Below, piece after piece: positions 18,534-27,074 of a stretch of DNA of 41,438 bases. Position numbers and translations under genes: made by a program. Source of the DNA: Treponema sp. GTDB lineage: Bacteria > Spirochaetota > Spirochaetia > Treponematales > Breznakiellaceae. The first letter of the stretch is position 1, and each line of letters begins with the position of its first letter. The notes beneath the pieces are model-generated. The model did no database searches and was not told the origin of the DNA. It worked only from the letters and a program-made list of their open reading frames with translations. The stretch lies in contig JAITNM010000012.1 in NCBI GenBank assembly GCA_031290475.1, positions 1 to 41,438 of the forward strand, given 5' to 3'.

Positions 18534-19363
18534 AAAGATGCTCCCGCCGCCTTGTTTACCATATCGTCCACGGTAAAGACATTTTCATACCCTTCTCCCA
18601 GTATCAGGGCAAGGGCGGGGATTTGGGCGGGAAGCAGCGAGGCCCGGGAGAGGAGCGCCCGGTCTTTCATCACTTCCCGGACAGGGCCCCGGATGAGGAG
18701 GCGGCCTTTGCTTAGGACCAGGGCGCTCCGGGCAAAATCAAGGGCCACTTCCATGTCGTGGGTTATCATTAATATGGTGGTACCCTCACGGTTAAGGCGG
18801 GAAATGATCTCCATGATGGTCATGCATTCCCGGTAATCAAGCCCGGTGGTCGGTTCATCCAGGATGAGGAGGGCGGGCTTTCTGGCCAATACCGAAGAGA
18901 GGGCAACCTGCTGCCGTTCGCCCCGGCTCATGCCGAAGGGGTCCCGGCTGCCGTCAAGGCGGAAGAGGCGGAGCATCTCTTCGCAGCGAGCTTCCCGCAG
19001 GGCCGCCGCCTCTGCCGGTACTTTCCCTTTTCTTACCCCCGTTTCAGGTATGGCGTATTCCAGGCCGAACATAATTTCTTCCCGTACCGTGTTCCGGCAG
19101 AGCTGACGGTCGGGGTTCTGAAAAAGGTAGCCAATGGTACGGGCGAGGACGCTGGTTTTTGTTTCCCTGGTGTTTGCGCCGTCCACCATAACTCTTCCCG
19201 ATGACGGCTTTAAGAGGCCGTTGCAAAGCCTTGCCAGGGTCGATTTTCCCGCGCCGTTTTCCCCGAGGAGCGCCGTAAAATCTCCCTTTTCCATCCTGAA
19301 AGAGACGTCATCGATAGTACTACTGTTGCCGTATCCAAAAAAAACTTTGTCAAATTCAACCAT
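18530..19363 (-). CDS. ecfA: ECF transporter ATPase (second subunit, divergent signature motif)
   Basis: 277 residues. ABC ATPase of the cobalt/ECF type. Walker A is GENGAGKST (34-42), the Q-loop is in LFQNPDRQ, Walker B is LLILDEPTTGLD with catalytic Glu170, and the switch His202 is in MITHDME. The ABC signature is MSRGERQQ (145-152) instead of LSGGQ: the first Gly is Arg and Gln is replaced by Glu. Its partner, encoded just upstream, has the complementary defect. The ATG overlaps that gene by eight bases. There is a C-terminal extension of about 35 residues after the ATPase core, as usual in EcfA proteins. Confidence 0.93.
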   Translation of the reverse strand: MVEFDKVFFGYGNSSTIDDVSFRMEKGDFTALLGENGAGKSTLARLCNGLLKPSSGRVMVDGANTRETKTSVLARTIGYLFQNPDRQLCRNTVREEIMFGLEYAIPETGVRKGKVPAEAAALREARCEEMLRLFRLDGSRDPFGMSRGERQQVALSSVLARKPALLILDEPTTGLDYRECMTIMEIISRLNREGTTILMITHDMEVALDFARSALVLSKGRLLIRGPVREVMKDRALLSRASLLPAQIPALALILGEGYENVFTVDDMVNKAAGASL

Positions 19364-20198
19364 GCCCCACGCTCCGCATCATAATTTCCGCCTCTCTTAG
19401 ATTGCGGGGAAGTTCCCCCCGGTACAGTTCCTGCTTGCGGAGCTTCATTCCCAGGGTAGTCACCCGGGGGATATTGACCCCCGCTTCTTCCAGGACTTCG
19501 CCCTTCTGCAGCACATCCCCTACACTACCCTCCAGGACGAGTCTTCCCTGATCCATCACCGCGAGGCGTTTTGCAAATTCACAGAGAAGCATGATCTTCT
19601 GTTCAACAATAATGATGGTAATGCCGTATTTTTCATTAAGCGTTTTTAAATATAAAAAGATTTTCCTGCTTGACTGGGGATCAAGTTCCCCTGTCGGCTC
19701 GTCCAGAACAATGATGCGGGGACGCAGGGCGGTGATTGCCGCGATGGCGGCTTTCTGCTTCTGGCCCCCCGAAAGAGAACTGAGCGTCCGTTCCCGCAAT
19801 TCGCTTATTCCCGCGGCTTCCAGCGATTCCCTTATCCTGGCTTCAATCTCATCATGGTTTACGCCAAAATTCTCAAGCCCAAAGAGGATCTCATCTTCCA
19901 CCACCGCCGCTACCATCTGCCCGTCGATGTCCTGGAACACATTCCCCACTTCCCTTGACAGGGCAACAGTTCCCGCGTCAACCGTATCAAGGCCTGAAAC
20001 CGTAACCGCGCCGTAAAAGTCGCCGGGATAGTGGTGGGGAACCACACCGTTAATGGCGTAGGTCAGGGTGGTTTTTCCCGCCCCTGATGAACCGATGATC
20101 CCAAGAAATTCCCCATCGGGAATTTCAAGGTTAATATGCGAAAGGGCATCCCGTTCGGCGCCGCTATAGCGGAAGCTTAGATCCTTAATGGAAACCAT
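19356..20198 (-). CDS. ecfA: ECF transporter ATPase (first subunit, switch His replaced)
   Basis: 280 residues. Walker A is GSSGAGKTT (36-44), the Q-loop is VFQDIDGQ, the ABC signature SLSGGQKQK (141-149) is canonical and Walker B is IIVLDEPTGELD with the catalytic Glu. The H-loop position reads IIVEQK, with Gln200 (codon CAG) where a His is expected. Since the switch His polarises the attacking water, the ATP site built on this subunit's Walker motifs is probably weak or inactive. The gene starts 4 bp after the S-component gene. Confidence 0.93.
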   Translation of the reverse strand: MVSIKDLSFRYSGAERDALSHINLEIPDGEFLGIIGSSGAGKTTLTYAINGVVPHHYPGDFYGAVTVSGLDTVDAGTVALSREVGNVFQDIDGQMVAAVVEDEILFGLENFGVNHDEIEARIRESLEAAGISELRERTLSSLSGGQKQKAAIAAITALRPRIIVLDEPTGELDPQSSRKIFLYLKTLNEKYGITIIIVEQKIMLLCEFAKRLAVMDQGRLVLEGSVGDVLQKGEVLEEAGVNIPRVTTLGMKLRKQELYRGELPRNLREAEIMMRSVGHG

Positions 20199-20202
20199 GG
20201 GC

Positions 20203-20790
20203 CTATTGTACTTTCAAAGCCAGCTTAAGGGGAATATACAGGACCTGGACAATTATCGAATTAATACAGGCAGTTCCAAAGATGATCGCCAGGAAGATGG
20301 CCAGCGGCGTGGGAGGGGCGATAAGTATATCCACCCGGGCATAGTACAGGAGGTACATAATACCGATGAAGGTAAAACCGCTTATCAGGGTGCTGAAGAA
20401 GGTACAGACCACGGGCTTTACCGGAATTTTGAGTTTTTCCAGGGGTATTTTGCAAAACAGGCACATGGCAATTGCCCCTAAAAGTTCGCTGCCGAAATTG
20501 ATATACGGCTGCCCCGGAAAGAACTGGCAGATCGCCCCGGCAAGAATGCCTATGATGGCCGCTTCAAGGATACGGGGTTTGATCAGGATGACGATGAGGC
20601 AGTACATGGCAATGATAAAATTGGGCTTCATTCCAAAGTTGATCACGCTGCCCACAAAAAACTTGAGTACCGCACCGGCGGCGAGGAGTATGCCCGTGAG
20701 CAGAACCTCTTTTATGCCCAATCCCCTTTTTTTCTGAACCGCGGTTTCCCGTTTTTCCCCGGCAATCGCTCCGGTTTTCACATTTTCCAT
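20203..20790 (-). CDS. trpP: ECF transporter S component, TrpP-like (predicted tryptophan)
   Basis: 195 residues from the ATG at 20790, with six hydrophobic spans and a basic N-terminus, the size and topology of ECF substrate-binding subunits. The segment NFGMKPNFIIAMYCLIVIL, then a Pro-Arg turn, then IGILAGAICQFFPGQPYIN, resembles the pattern I know from the TrpP/YhaG tryptophan transporter family, so I predict tryptophan, with moderate certainty. A GTG three codons upstream (20799) overlaps the AAGGAG Shine-Dalgarno itself and was rejected; AAGGAG at 20799-20804 is eight bases from the chosen ATG. It is first in the operon with the two ATPases and EcfT. No tryptophan biosynthesis genes or T-box are present. 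Confidence 0.85.
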   Translation of the reverse strand: MENVKTGAIAGEKRETAVQKKRGLGIKEVLLTGILLAAGAVLKFFVGSVINFGMKPNFIIAMYCLIVILIKPRILEAAIIGILAGAICQFFPGQPYINFGSELLGAIAMCLFCKIPLEKLKIPVKPVVCTFFSTLISGFTFIGIMYLLYYARVDILIAPPTPLAIFLAIIFGTACINSIIVQVLYIPLKLALKVQ

Positions 20791-20855
20791 AATTATCACT
20801 CCTTGGTATTTGTTTTAGCAGCGTTTCTTTATATAGATACGTTACTATTAATAAG

Positions 20856-20884
20856 AACATAGTCTATAATTATCAAACTGTCAA
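20856..20884 (-). promoter_or_regulatory. sigma-70 promoter of the ECF transporter operon
   Basis: On the minus strand TTGACA (20879-20884) is followed after 17 bp by TATGTT (20856-20861), four of six matches. Transcription would start near 20849, about 58 bases before the trpP ATG. Confidence 0.65.
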
Positions 20885-20901
20885 GGGGTATTTTTAAATT
20901 T

Positions 20902-20994
20902 CAGCAATTCCAAATTCAAACGAAGACATTGAAATTTTGCCTTAAAAATGTTCCTTGGGGTCCTGTCGGCCGAAAAAAACATTTGAAATTGCTG
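20902..20994. repeat. long inverted repeat between mutS and the ECF operon
   Basis: Two 14-base arms, CAGCAATTCCAAAT (20902-20915) and ATTTGAAATTGCTG (20981-20994), are inverted with 13 of 14 matches, enclosing 65 bases. In the minus-strand RNA the single mismatch becomes a G-U pair, so the whole stem can form. One arm begins 7 bases after the mutS stop and the other ends upstream of the ECF promoter. There is no U-run immediately after the stem, so it is not a standard terminator. It could be an mRNA 3' structure or a tiny MITE-like element. Confidence 0.6.
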
Positions 20995-21001
20995 CTCAAT
21001 T

Positions 21002-23764
21002 TTAGTCAAACAGAGACGGCTCGTCCTGAGAATCATGGGGCCCTAACCGGGGGGCGCCGCGAAGGTTCCCCGCTTGATCCCGGGGAGGAGCTTTGCCCGG
21101 CTCTTTGGCAGCCGGGGGGCGGGGGGCGGGGGGCAAAGGCCGGTTCGCCCAGGGTTTTGAAGAGAAGAGCCGCTTCCAGGAATACAGCAGGTTCAAGGCT
21201 TCTATGGGGCTCAGCTTATCCGGGTCGAGGGAGGCCAGTTCTTCCAGGAATTTGCCGTATTCCCCGTCATCAGGATCTCCGGGAGGCGCCTCCGTTCCCG
21301 CGGGACCAAGTTCCGCGCCGGTGTGCGGAGTTTTACCGCTTTCCGAGAGCTTCTTCATAATTGCGGCGGAACGGAAGATCACCCGGTCCGGAAGCCCCGC
21401 AAGACGCGCTACGTGAATGCCGTAGGAATTTTCCGCGGCGCCTTCCTTGAGCTTGCGCAGAAAAACTATTTCCCCTTCCCGTTCGAGGACTTCCATGGAA
21501 AAGTTCTTCATACGGGAGTGGGCTATGTTGGCCAGTTCGTGGTAGTGGGTTGCGAACAGGGTGCGGCATTTTGTATTATTGAGCAGTTCCTCGCTTACCG
21601 CCCAGGCTATTGAAAGGCCGTCCTCGGTACCGGTTCCCCGCCCTACCTCATCCATGATAACAAGACTTTGTTCAGTGGCGGTGTGGAGAATATAGGCGGT
21701 CTCGTTCATTTCCATGAGAAAAGTTGATTCCCCCCGGGCAAGGTTATCCGAAGCCCCCACCCGGCAGTAAATCCTGTCGGCCACGCCGATTTCCGCTTCC
21801 CGGGCGGGAACAAAACTCCCCATCTGGGCCATTATGGTAATAAGGGCGGTCTGACGCAGATACGTTGATTTTCCCGCCATATTAGGCCCGGTGATAAGGG
21901 CGAAAGCGACGCGGTCGCAGGAAAGATCCGTGTCATTGGGAATAAATTCCCCGCGGTTGAGGTTTGCCTCGACGACCGGATGCCGCCCTTCTATGATTCT
22001 GAGCCGGTTCTTATTATCCACCGCCGGGCGCACCCAGCCCTGGACCGTGGCGGAGCGGGCAAGGGATTGGGCGGTATCCAGTTCCGCCACACGGCGGGCC
22101 GCTGTGGAAAGTTCGGGGATCAGGGCCTTGGCCTTTTCCCGGATCTCAAGAAAGAGCTTCTTTTCCAGATCGAAGATCTTATCCGAAGCGCCGTTGATAT
22201 CCGACTCCAGCGCGGCAAGCCGGTCGGTGGTAAAACGTTCCCCCCCCGCTACACCCTGGCGGCGGATAAAATGAGCCGGCGTCTTTGAGAGATGTACCTT
22301 GGTTATCTCGAAAAAGTATCCAATAAGGCGGTTATACCGTATCTTGAGGCTGGGGATTCCCGTTTTAAGGCGTTCCTCCTCAAGGTACGCTTCCAAAAGC
22401 TCCCGGCCGTTATCCTTAAGCCCGCGGAGTTCGTCCAGTTCTTTGCTATACCCGTCGCGGATAAGATTTCCTTCAGTTAAAAGTATGGAAGGATCCTCGG
22501 CAATACTCCGTTCCAGGAGCATTCGAAGTTCACGCAGTTTTTCTTTTGAATCTTCTCCAAACTGATCTTCTGTAGTAGTAATACTGCTTACAGCCCCCCT
22601 GCCCTCAAACACCAGGTTAAGCCCGTGTATCAGTTCTTCGGCGCCTTCAAAGGAAATCAGGGCGTTCCTCAGCGCCACAAGGTCTTTGCCGTGGGCCTTG
22701 TCCATGGCCAGGCGGGAACACAGGCGCTCCAGATCCGGCATCCTTCCAAGCAGTTCACGGAAGACGGAAAGCTGCTCCTGGGAATGGTACAGGGTTTCTA
22801 CCATGTCAAGGCGGATAGTAATACGGAGGAGATCCTTAAGGGGGTGAAGGATACGCCTTTTTAACAGCCGCCTCCCCATGGCGGTGCGGGTTTCGTCCAT
22901 CACCGACAAAAGGGAAAAATTAATTTCCCCATCCCGGAGGTTACGGACAAGTTCCAGGTTTCGCTGCGTCGCTTCGTCTATCCCCATATATTCATTGTCG
23001 CCGTAGAGGGTTATATGGCGGACGTGGGGGATAAGCGTCTTTGCGGTGTCATCAAGATAATCAAGCAATGCCCCGGCGGAAAGGGTTTCCGGCGAATGTT
23101 CTGAAAGGCCAAAACCTTTGAGGGATGGGGCGCCGAATTGTTTTTCCAGCCGTTCCCGGCTCCGCATCCGGTCAAAGAGCCAATCCGCCCAGCGGTTTAA
23201 AACAAGGGAGGGCTGATCCTTTATGGCCTGCCCTATTTGCGCGTCCCCTTCCAAGAGGGATTCCTGGATTACCATTTCCCGTATTTGGAGCCGTTCAAGT
23301 TCCAGACGGAGGTTTCCTACCGCCCGTTCAAGGGGAAAAGATGTGGCGTAAAAATCTCCGGTGGAAATATCAATATAGGCAAAGGAAATATACTTTGCTG
23401 TGGAGGACAGGGCTGCCAGGTAGTTAGAACTCCCCTTGTCAAGATAATCTTCATCAATAGTGGTTCCCGGCGTGATGATCTCCACCACTTTCCGTTCGAT
23501 TACCCCCCGGCCTTTGGTTGGTTCCGAGAGCTGTTCGCAGATGGCTATCTTTTTGCCGTATTTAAGCAGCCGGGCAATATACACCCTGGCGGCGTGATAG
23601 GGAATCCCGCACATGGGGAGCCCGTTACGTTTAGTTAAGGTAAGGTTGAGCAGTGCGGATACTTCCACGGCGTCATCAGAAAACATTTCATAAAAGTCAC
23701 CCAGACGGAAAAATAATATGTCTTCCTGATGTTCCCGCTTGATCCGCCTGTATTGGTCCAGCAT
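21002..23764 (-). CDS. mutS: DNA mismatch repair protein MutS
   Basis: 920 residues, about 50 longer than usual. MutS recognises mismatches and starts repair. The N-terminal mismatch-binding domain has FRLGDFYEMF with the Phe-x-Glu motif. The connector, lever, clamp and ATPase domains follow; Walker A is TGPNMAGKST near residue 625 and Walker B is VIMDEVGRGTGTEDG. The extra length is a Pro/Gly-rich tail after about residue 795, ending in DEPSLFD, which resembles a sliding-clamp-binding peptide. The ATG at 23764 is the only standard start before an in-frame TAG, yet it has no Shine-Dalgarno and begins one residue late relative to the family's usual Pro-Met. A strong AGGAGG further up precedes an ACG codon (see findings). 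Confidence 0.96.
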   Translation of the reverse strand: MLDQYRRIKREHQEDILFFRLGDFYEMFSDDAVEVSALLNLTLTKRNGLPMCGIPYHAARVYIARLLKYGKKIAICEQLSEPTKGRGVIERKVVEIITPGTTIDEDYLDKGSSNYLAALSSTAKYISFAYIDISTGDFYATSFPLERAVGNLRLELERLQIREMVIQESLLEGDAQIGQAIKDQPSLVLNRWADWLFDRMRSRERLEKQFGAPSLKGFGLSEHSPETLSAGALLDYLDDTAKTLIPHVRHITLYGDNEYMGIDEATQRNLELVRNLRDGEINFSLLSVMDETRTAMGRRLLKRRILHPLKDLLRITIRLDMVETLYHSQEQLSVFRELLGRMPDLERLCSRLAMDKAHGKDLVALRNALISFEGAEELIHGLNLVFEGRGAVSSITTTEDQFGEDSKEKLRELRMLLERSIAEDPSILLTEGNLIRDGYSKELDELRGLKDNGRELLEAYLEEERLKTGIPSLKIRYNRLIGYFFEITKVHLSKTPAHFIRRQGVAGGERFTTDRLAALESDINGASDKIFDLEKKLFLEIREKAKALIPELSTAARRVAELDTAQSLARSATVQGWVRPAVDNKNRLRIIEGRHPVVEANLNRGEFIPNDTDLSCDRVAFALITGPNMAGKSTYLRQTALITIMAQMGSFVPAREAEIGVADRIYCRVGASDNLARGESTFLMEMNETAYILHTATEQSLVIMDEVGRGTGTEDGLSIAWAVSEELLNNTKCRTLFATHYHELANIAHSRMKNFSMEVLEREGEIVFLRKLKEGAAENSYGIHVARLAGLPDRVIFRSAAIMKKLSESGKTPHTGAELGPAGTEAPPGDPDDGEYGKFLEELASLDPDKLSPIEALNLLYSWKRLFSSKPWANRPLPPAPRPPAAKEPGKAPPRDQAGNLRGAPRLGPHDSQDEPSLFD

Positions 23765-23785
23765 GGGACTCGAATCGGCAGAACT

Positions 23786-23799
23786 CGTAGGAGCCTCCT
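23786..23799 (-). promoter_or_regulatory. AGGAGG ribosome binding site ahead of an in-frame ACG codon upstream of mutS
   Basis: AGGAGG (23794-23799) lies five bases before an ACG (23786-23788) that is in frame with mutS, eight codons upstream of the ATG. The ATG itself is 29 bases from this Shine-Dalgarno. The codons in between contain no ATG, GTG or TTG. Confidence 0.45.
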
Positions 23800-23881
23800 A
23801 AAGAAAAAAAGCAGTGAAAACTCACAAAATTACGGGTTCATAGAGAAGATAAAGCGCCCAGGATTAAAGCTGCTCTCATAT

Positions 23882-24415
23882 CTAGCGGCCCGCTTTCGCT
23901 AAGAGATTTTGTATTAATTTTTCAGTTATGTCTACCGTTTGGCTGTACCAGAGTATGCCGGTATTTTCTTTTAAATTGAGAACCATGCTGTAACCTTCGC
24001 TTTCGGCAATATAGCGAATTTCACTGTATACCTGATCCAGAAAGCTTCCCGATTGGGAAAGCTTGTTTCTCTGATCCGCCAGTTCCGCGGTCTTTACCTG
24101 GTAATATTCCTTTAAGTATTCGCTTTTCCGGTAGATTTCATTTTCAAGCCGTAAAGCCCGGGATTCATCCCCCTTTGCCTGGGCATCCAGCTGATCGCTG
24201 CGCAGCTTTTGTATTTCAGCAGTCATCCGGTCAATTTCAGCCTGGACCCTGGCGCTCCGTTCCTCAAATTCCCGCACTGCCCGGGAATCCCGGAAAAATG
24301 AAGTATAAACCTTGGTTAGATCCACTACCGCAAACCGGGTAAGCTGCTGGGCTTCGAGAAAAAAGCCCAGGGTAAGAAACAACACGAAAACTATACATCC
24401 ACGTTTTATCATCAT
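23882..24415 (-). CDS. skp: OmpH/Skp family periplasmic chaperone
   Basis: 177 residues. Skp proteins are trimeric periplasmic chaperones that hold unfolded outer-membrane proteins. The signal peptide runs to about residue 22 (GFFLEAQQ), then the family's first strand FAVVDLTKVYTSF. Two long coiled-coil helices rich in Glu, Arg and Lys form the tentacles (about 45-130), and the strand GYSMVLNLKENTGILWYS closes the body domain. It begins 9 bp after bamA, with GGGTGG before the ATG, and is clearly in the same transcription unit as tamB and bamA. The 117 bp after it contain no strong terminator. Confidence 0.93.
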   Translation of the reverse strand: MMIKRGCIVFVLFLTLGFFLEAQQLTRFAVVDLTKVYTSFFRDSRAVREFEERSARVQAEIDRMTAEIQKLRSDQLDAQAKGDESRALRLENEIYRKSEYLKEYYQVKTAELADQRNKLSQSGSFLDQVYSEIRYIAESEGYSMVLNLKENTGILWYSQTVDITEKLIQNLLAKAGR

Positions 24416-24424
24416 GCCACCCGT

Positions 24425-26971
24425 TTAATAAGTAGATAGGGAAATTGAAAGTACAAAGTCTATGCCCGAAGCGGGATCGTTTGTTCCTCCCAAAAGCCCC
24501 CGCTTCCATTGAAACTCGCCGTCAATGACGCGGAAACCCTTGGTAAAAAGAAACCGGAAGGGAAACTGGGGAATGGAGATACGGAGCCCGCCGCCAAAGC
24601 TGAAGTACATGCTGTTGAGGAGTTCCCCGGGGGTCTGGTTAAAAAACATCTGGGGGGTTTTGGCCCAGGAAGCGGCGTCAAAGATAAAGTCCCAGGACAG
24701 CATCCCCGGAACCAGGGGGAAGCGGAGTTCCGCCCAGTTTTCCCAGAGCGCCTCTCCCCGGGTGGCAAGCCTTGTTTCATCAGACCAGCCCCGCCCGATA
24801 AACATACCGTCAATGGCAAGCAGGTTCGCCTGCTCAATTACCGGGCGCTGGCCAAGGCCGTCGGGGCGTCCGTACTGGGGAAGGATAAAGGAAAGACCGG
24901 TATGGATACCGAATACGCTTTTAAAGCTCCATTTTTCCGTGATGGGAAGATCAAATAGCGTAAAGAAGTACTCCGTCTTGGTATCGGTCTGCAAGTAATA
25001 TTCCCGTTCAATCCATTCGCCTAGACTATTCCGGGGAAGCAAGCCATAAATGCCGAAACGTTCGGTAAAATAATAACCGTTGGAAGGATCGTAGTAGATG
25101 TCCCGTTTGTCCAATGTCAGGCTGGACCAGAGCGACAGGGCGGGAACAAGGCCCTTATTGTGATTCCGCAGAACCGGATCGAAAGGCCGGTACAGGGTTT
25201 CATCGTAGCTGTTATAAACAAAGGCGGTACGTACGCCGCCGTTAAGCCCAAGATTACCCAGGAAGGTGGTCCACCGGTACCCGGTTGAAAAACCCAGGGA
25301 GACGCTCCACTGCTGGTACTTCATTAAAAATTCCGCGGGAGGAATGGCATTGGAATTGAGGTAATCCTGATAATTGTTAAACCCGTCAGGATACGCGTCG
25401 GCTTCGTCCCCGTTAAAGAAGGGCTTGGTATTATCCATATAGGCTTGTCTTTCCGTATGTCCCACGGTGAGATCGAATCCCCCGGAAAGGGGAAGGCCGA
25501 ACATCCATCGCTGGGTATAATTTATCGAAGTTGACTGGGTATCCAAAGACGCATTAAGACCGGCGCCCAGTGTATTTCCATATCCCAGAAAATTGCGGTC
25601 CTGAAATTGAAAGATCAGCGCCATGGGGAACTTGTTAGGATCCGCGCTTCCGGAAAAGGTAACGCCGAATTGAATATTGGTGGTAGGCTGTTCTTCCACA
25701 TTAAAGATCAGATCCATAAGAGAATCGGCGCTTCCCGGCGGAGTATCCACCACTACATTGGAGAAAAACTGCAGGTTATACAGGTTGCGGTAGGCGTCCA
25801 TCACCTTTGCTTTGGAAAAGATATCCCCCGGCTCCAGGGGAATTTCCCGGAGTATTACATAATCCTTGGTTTTATTGTTTCCCTGAACGAGGATATTTTC
25901 GATATGAGCCCGGTTACGTTCTACGATTGCTATTTCGTAGGAAATGGTTCCCTCTTCCATGTTCCGGTTCTCAATATTGCTAATAGTATTGAACAGATAA
26001 CCGTTCTCCAAATAGAGATCCGCCACCCGCTGGAGATCCGCTTCCACCCGCCGGGCATTGACCACCTCTCCTCTCCTGGATCGGACCAGGGCGGAAAGCT
26101 GGGTTGTGGTGAAGATCTTATTTCCCGAAAAAGTGATCCCTCCGAAATTATAAATCCGCCCCTCATAGATCCGGAAGGTAATAATCATGTTATTAGCTCC
26201 CTTTTCATCCTTGTTGATTTCCTGGATCACGTCGATAATTTCCGCATCAATATAACCGCGGTCGTGGTAATACTGGGTAAGCGTATTCCTGTCGGCGATG
26301 AGTTTGGCTTCCTGAAAAGCGCCGTCATTGATAATACCCTTGGCCTTGAGTGAAAGCTGTCCCCGGAGGGTACGTTCCGAGAACGAACTGATCCCTTCAA
26401 AATGAAAAGCTTCAATAGAGATTTTTTCCCCTTCTTCAATAAAAAAAGTAACGGTTATGCCGTTGTCTTTATTGGATAGGGTTTCGGTCCGGATTTTTAT
26501 ATCCGGATACCCCTTTTCCAGGTATTTATTGATCAGCGCCTGCTCGTCCGCCCGGAGCTTTAATTGGGTAACCACATCGTTAACCTTAAGGGCGATTGTA
26601 TTTAAAAGCTCAGTCCTGCGCAGATGGGAATTTCCGGAAAAATTGATTCGGCCGACCGTGGGACGCTCGGTTACCTGAAAACGTATAATCACCGCATTCC
26701 CCGCATCATCCGCAGGGACGGCGCTGGGGGAAATCATTTCAAAGTATTCCAGGGCATAGAGCTTCCCCTGGAGCTCCCAAAAAATATCGTCATCAAATAA
26801 CCGGCCAATATAGGGCTCCGTTATCCCGTCGAGCTCGGCAGGGCGAACATTGAGAAGACCGTCAAAGACAATATTGCGTATAGGTTTCCCCTGATACCAT
26901 TCTCCGGTCTCCTGGGCGAAACTTACAAAAGCGGTAAAAATCATTAAAAAGACCGCAAAGCCTTTACGCAT
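24425..26971 (-). CDS. bamA: outer membrane protein assembly factor BamA
   Basis: 848 residues. BamA inserts beta-barrel proteins into the outer membrane. A signal peptide ends at about residue 19. Five POTRA domains follow, each with its typical opening strand: IRNIVFDG, VGRINFSGNSHL, IEAFHFEGISSF, FGGITFSGNKIF and IENILVQGNNKT. The barrel starts near residue 430 and the protein ends in alternating hydrophobic residues with a terminal Tyr. In the loop 6 region the usual VRGF/Y motif reads IGRGW, keeping Arg-Gly. AGGAG is well placed ahead of the ATG. The tamB-bamA-skp order supports a shared role in outer-membrane biogenesis. Confidence 0.97.
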   Translation of the reverse strand: MRKGFAVFLMIFTAFVSFAQETGEWYQGKPIRNIVFDGLLNVRPAELDGITEPYIGRLFDDDIFWELQGKLYALEYFEMISPSAVPADDAGNAVIIRFQVTERPTVGRINFSGNSHLRRTELLNTIALKVNDVVTQLKLRADEQALINKYLEKGYPDIKIRTETLSNKDNGITVTFFIEEGEKISIEAFHFEGISSFSERTLRGQLSLKAKGIINDGAFQEAKLIADRNTLTQYYHDRGYIDAEIIDVIQEINKDEKGANNMIITFRIYEGRIYNFGGITFSGNKIFTTTQLSALVRSRRGEVVNARRVEADLQRVADLYLENGYLFNTISNIENRNMEEGTISYEIAIVERNRAHIENILVQGNNKTKDYVILREIPLEPGDIFSKAKVMDAYRNLYNLQFFSNVVVDTPPGSADSLMDLIFNVEEQPTTNIQFGVTFSGSADPNKFPMALIFQFQDRNFLGYGNTLGAGLNASLDTQSTSINYTQRWMFGLPLSGGFDLTVGHTERQAYMDNTKPFFNGDEADAYPDGFNNYQDYLNSNAIPPAEFLMKYQQWSVSLGFSTGYRWTTFLGNLGLNGGVRTAFVYNSYDETLYRPFDPVLRNHNKGLVPALSLWSSLTLDKRDIYYDPSNGYYFTERFGIYGLLPRNSLGEWIEREYYLQTDTKTEYFFTLFDLPITEKWSFKSVFGIHTGLSFILPQYGRPDGLGQRPVIEQANLLAIDGMFIGRGWSDETRLATRGEALWENWAELRFPLVPGMLSWDFIFDAASWAKTPQMFFNQTPGELLNSMYFSFGGGLRISIPQFPFRFLFTKGFRVIDGEFQWKRGLLGGTNDPASGIDFVLSISLSTY

Positions 26972-26997
26972 GCAAACTCCTAAGAAAGCACTGATTG

Positions 26998-27036
26998 CCG
27001 AAACTTCGTTTTCGGATGTACCCGGGCAAAAGCCCG
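26998..27036 (-). other. two small hairpins in the tamB-bamA gap
   Basis: Between tamB and bamA (103 bp) two perfect short stems stand side by side: CCGAAA with TTTCGG (26998-27015) and CGGGC with GCCCG around four A (27023-27036). Neither has a U-run, so I read them as intercistronic RNA structure rather than a terminator. Confidence 0.4.
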
Positions 27037-27074
27037 ACAGGCCCTCAGAATGGCAAGGCCGGGCTCTATTCGGA

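Noticed and set aside
20791-21001. T-box or riboswitch ahead of the predicted tryptophan transporter
   Set aside because: No T-box core sequence or terminator is visible between the promoter and trpP, and the predicted leader is only about 58 bases.
23800-23840. Terminator between skp and mutS (GTGA/TCAC stem followed by T-run)
   Set aside because: The stem is only four base pairs and three bases separate it from the T-run; too weak to call.
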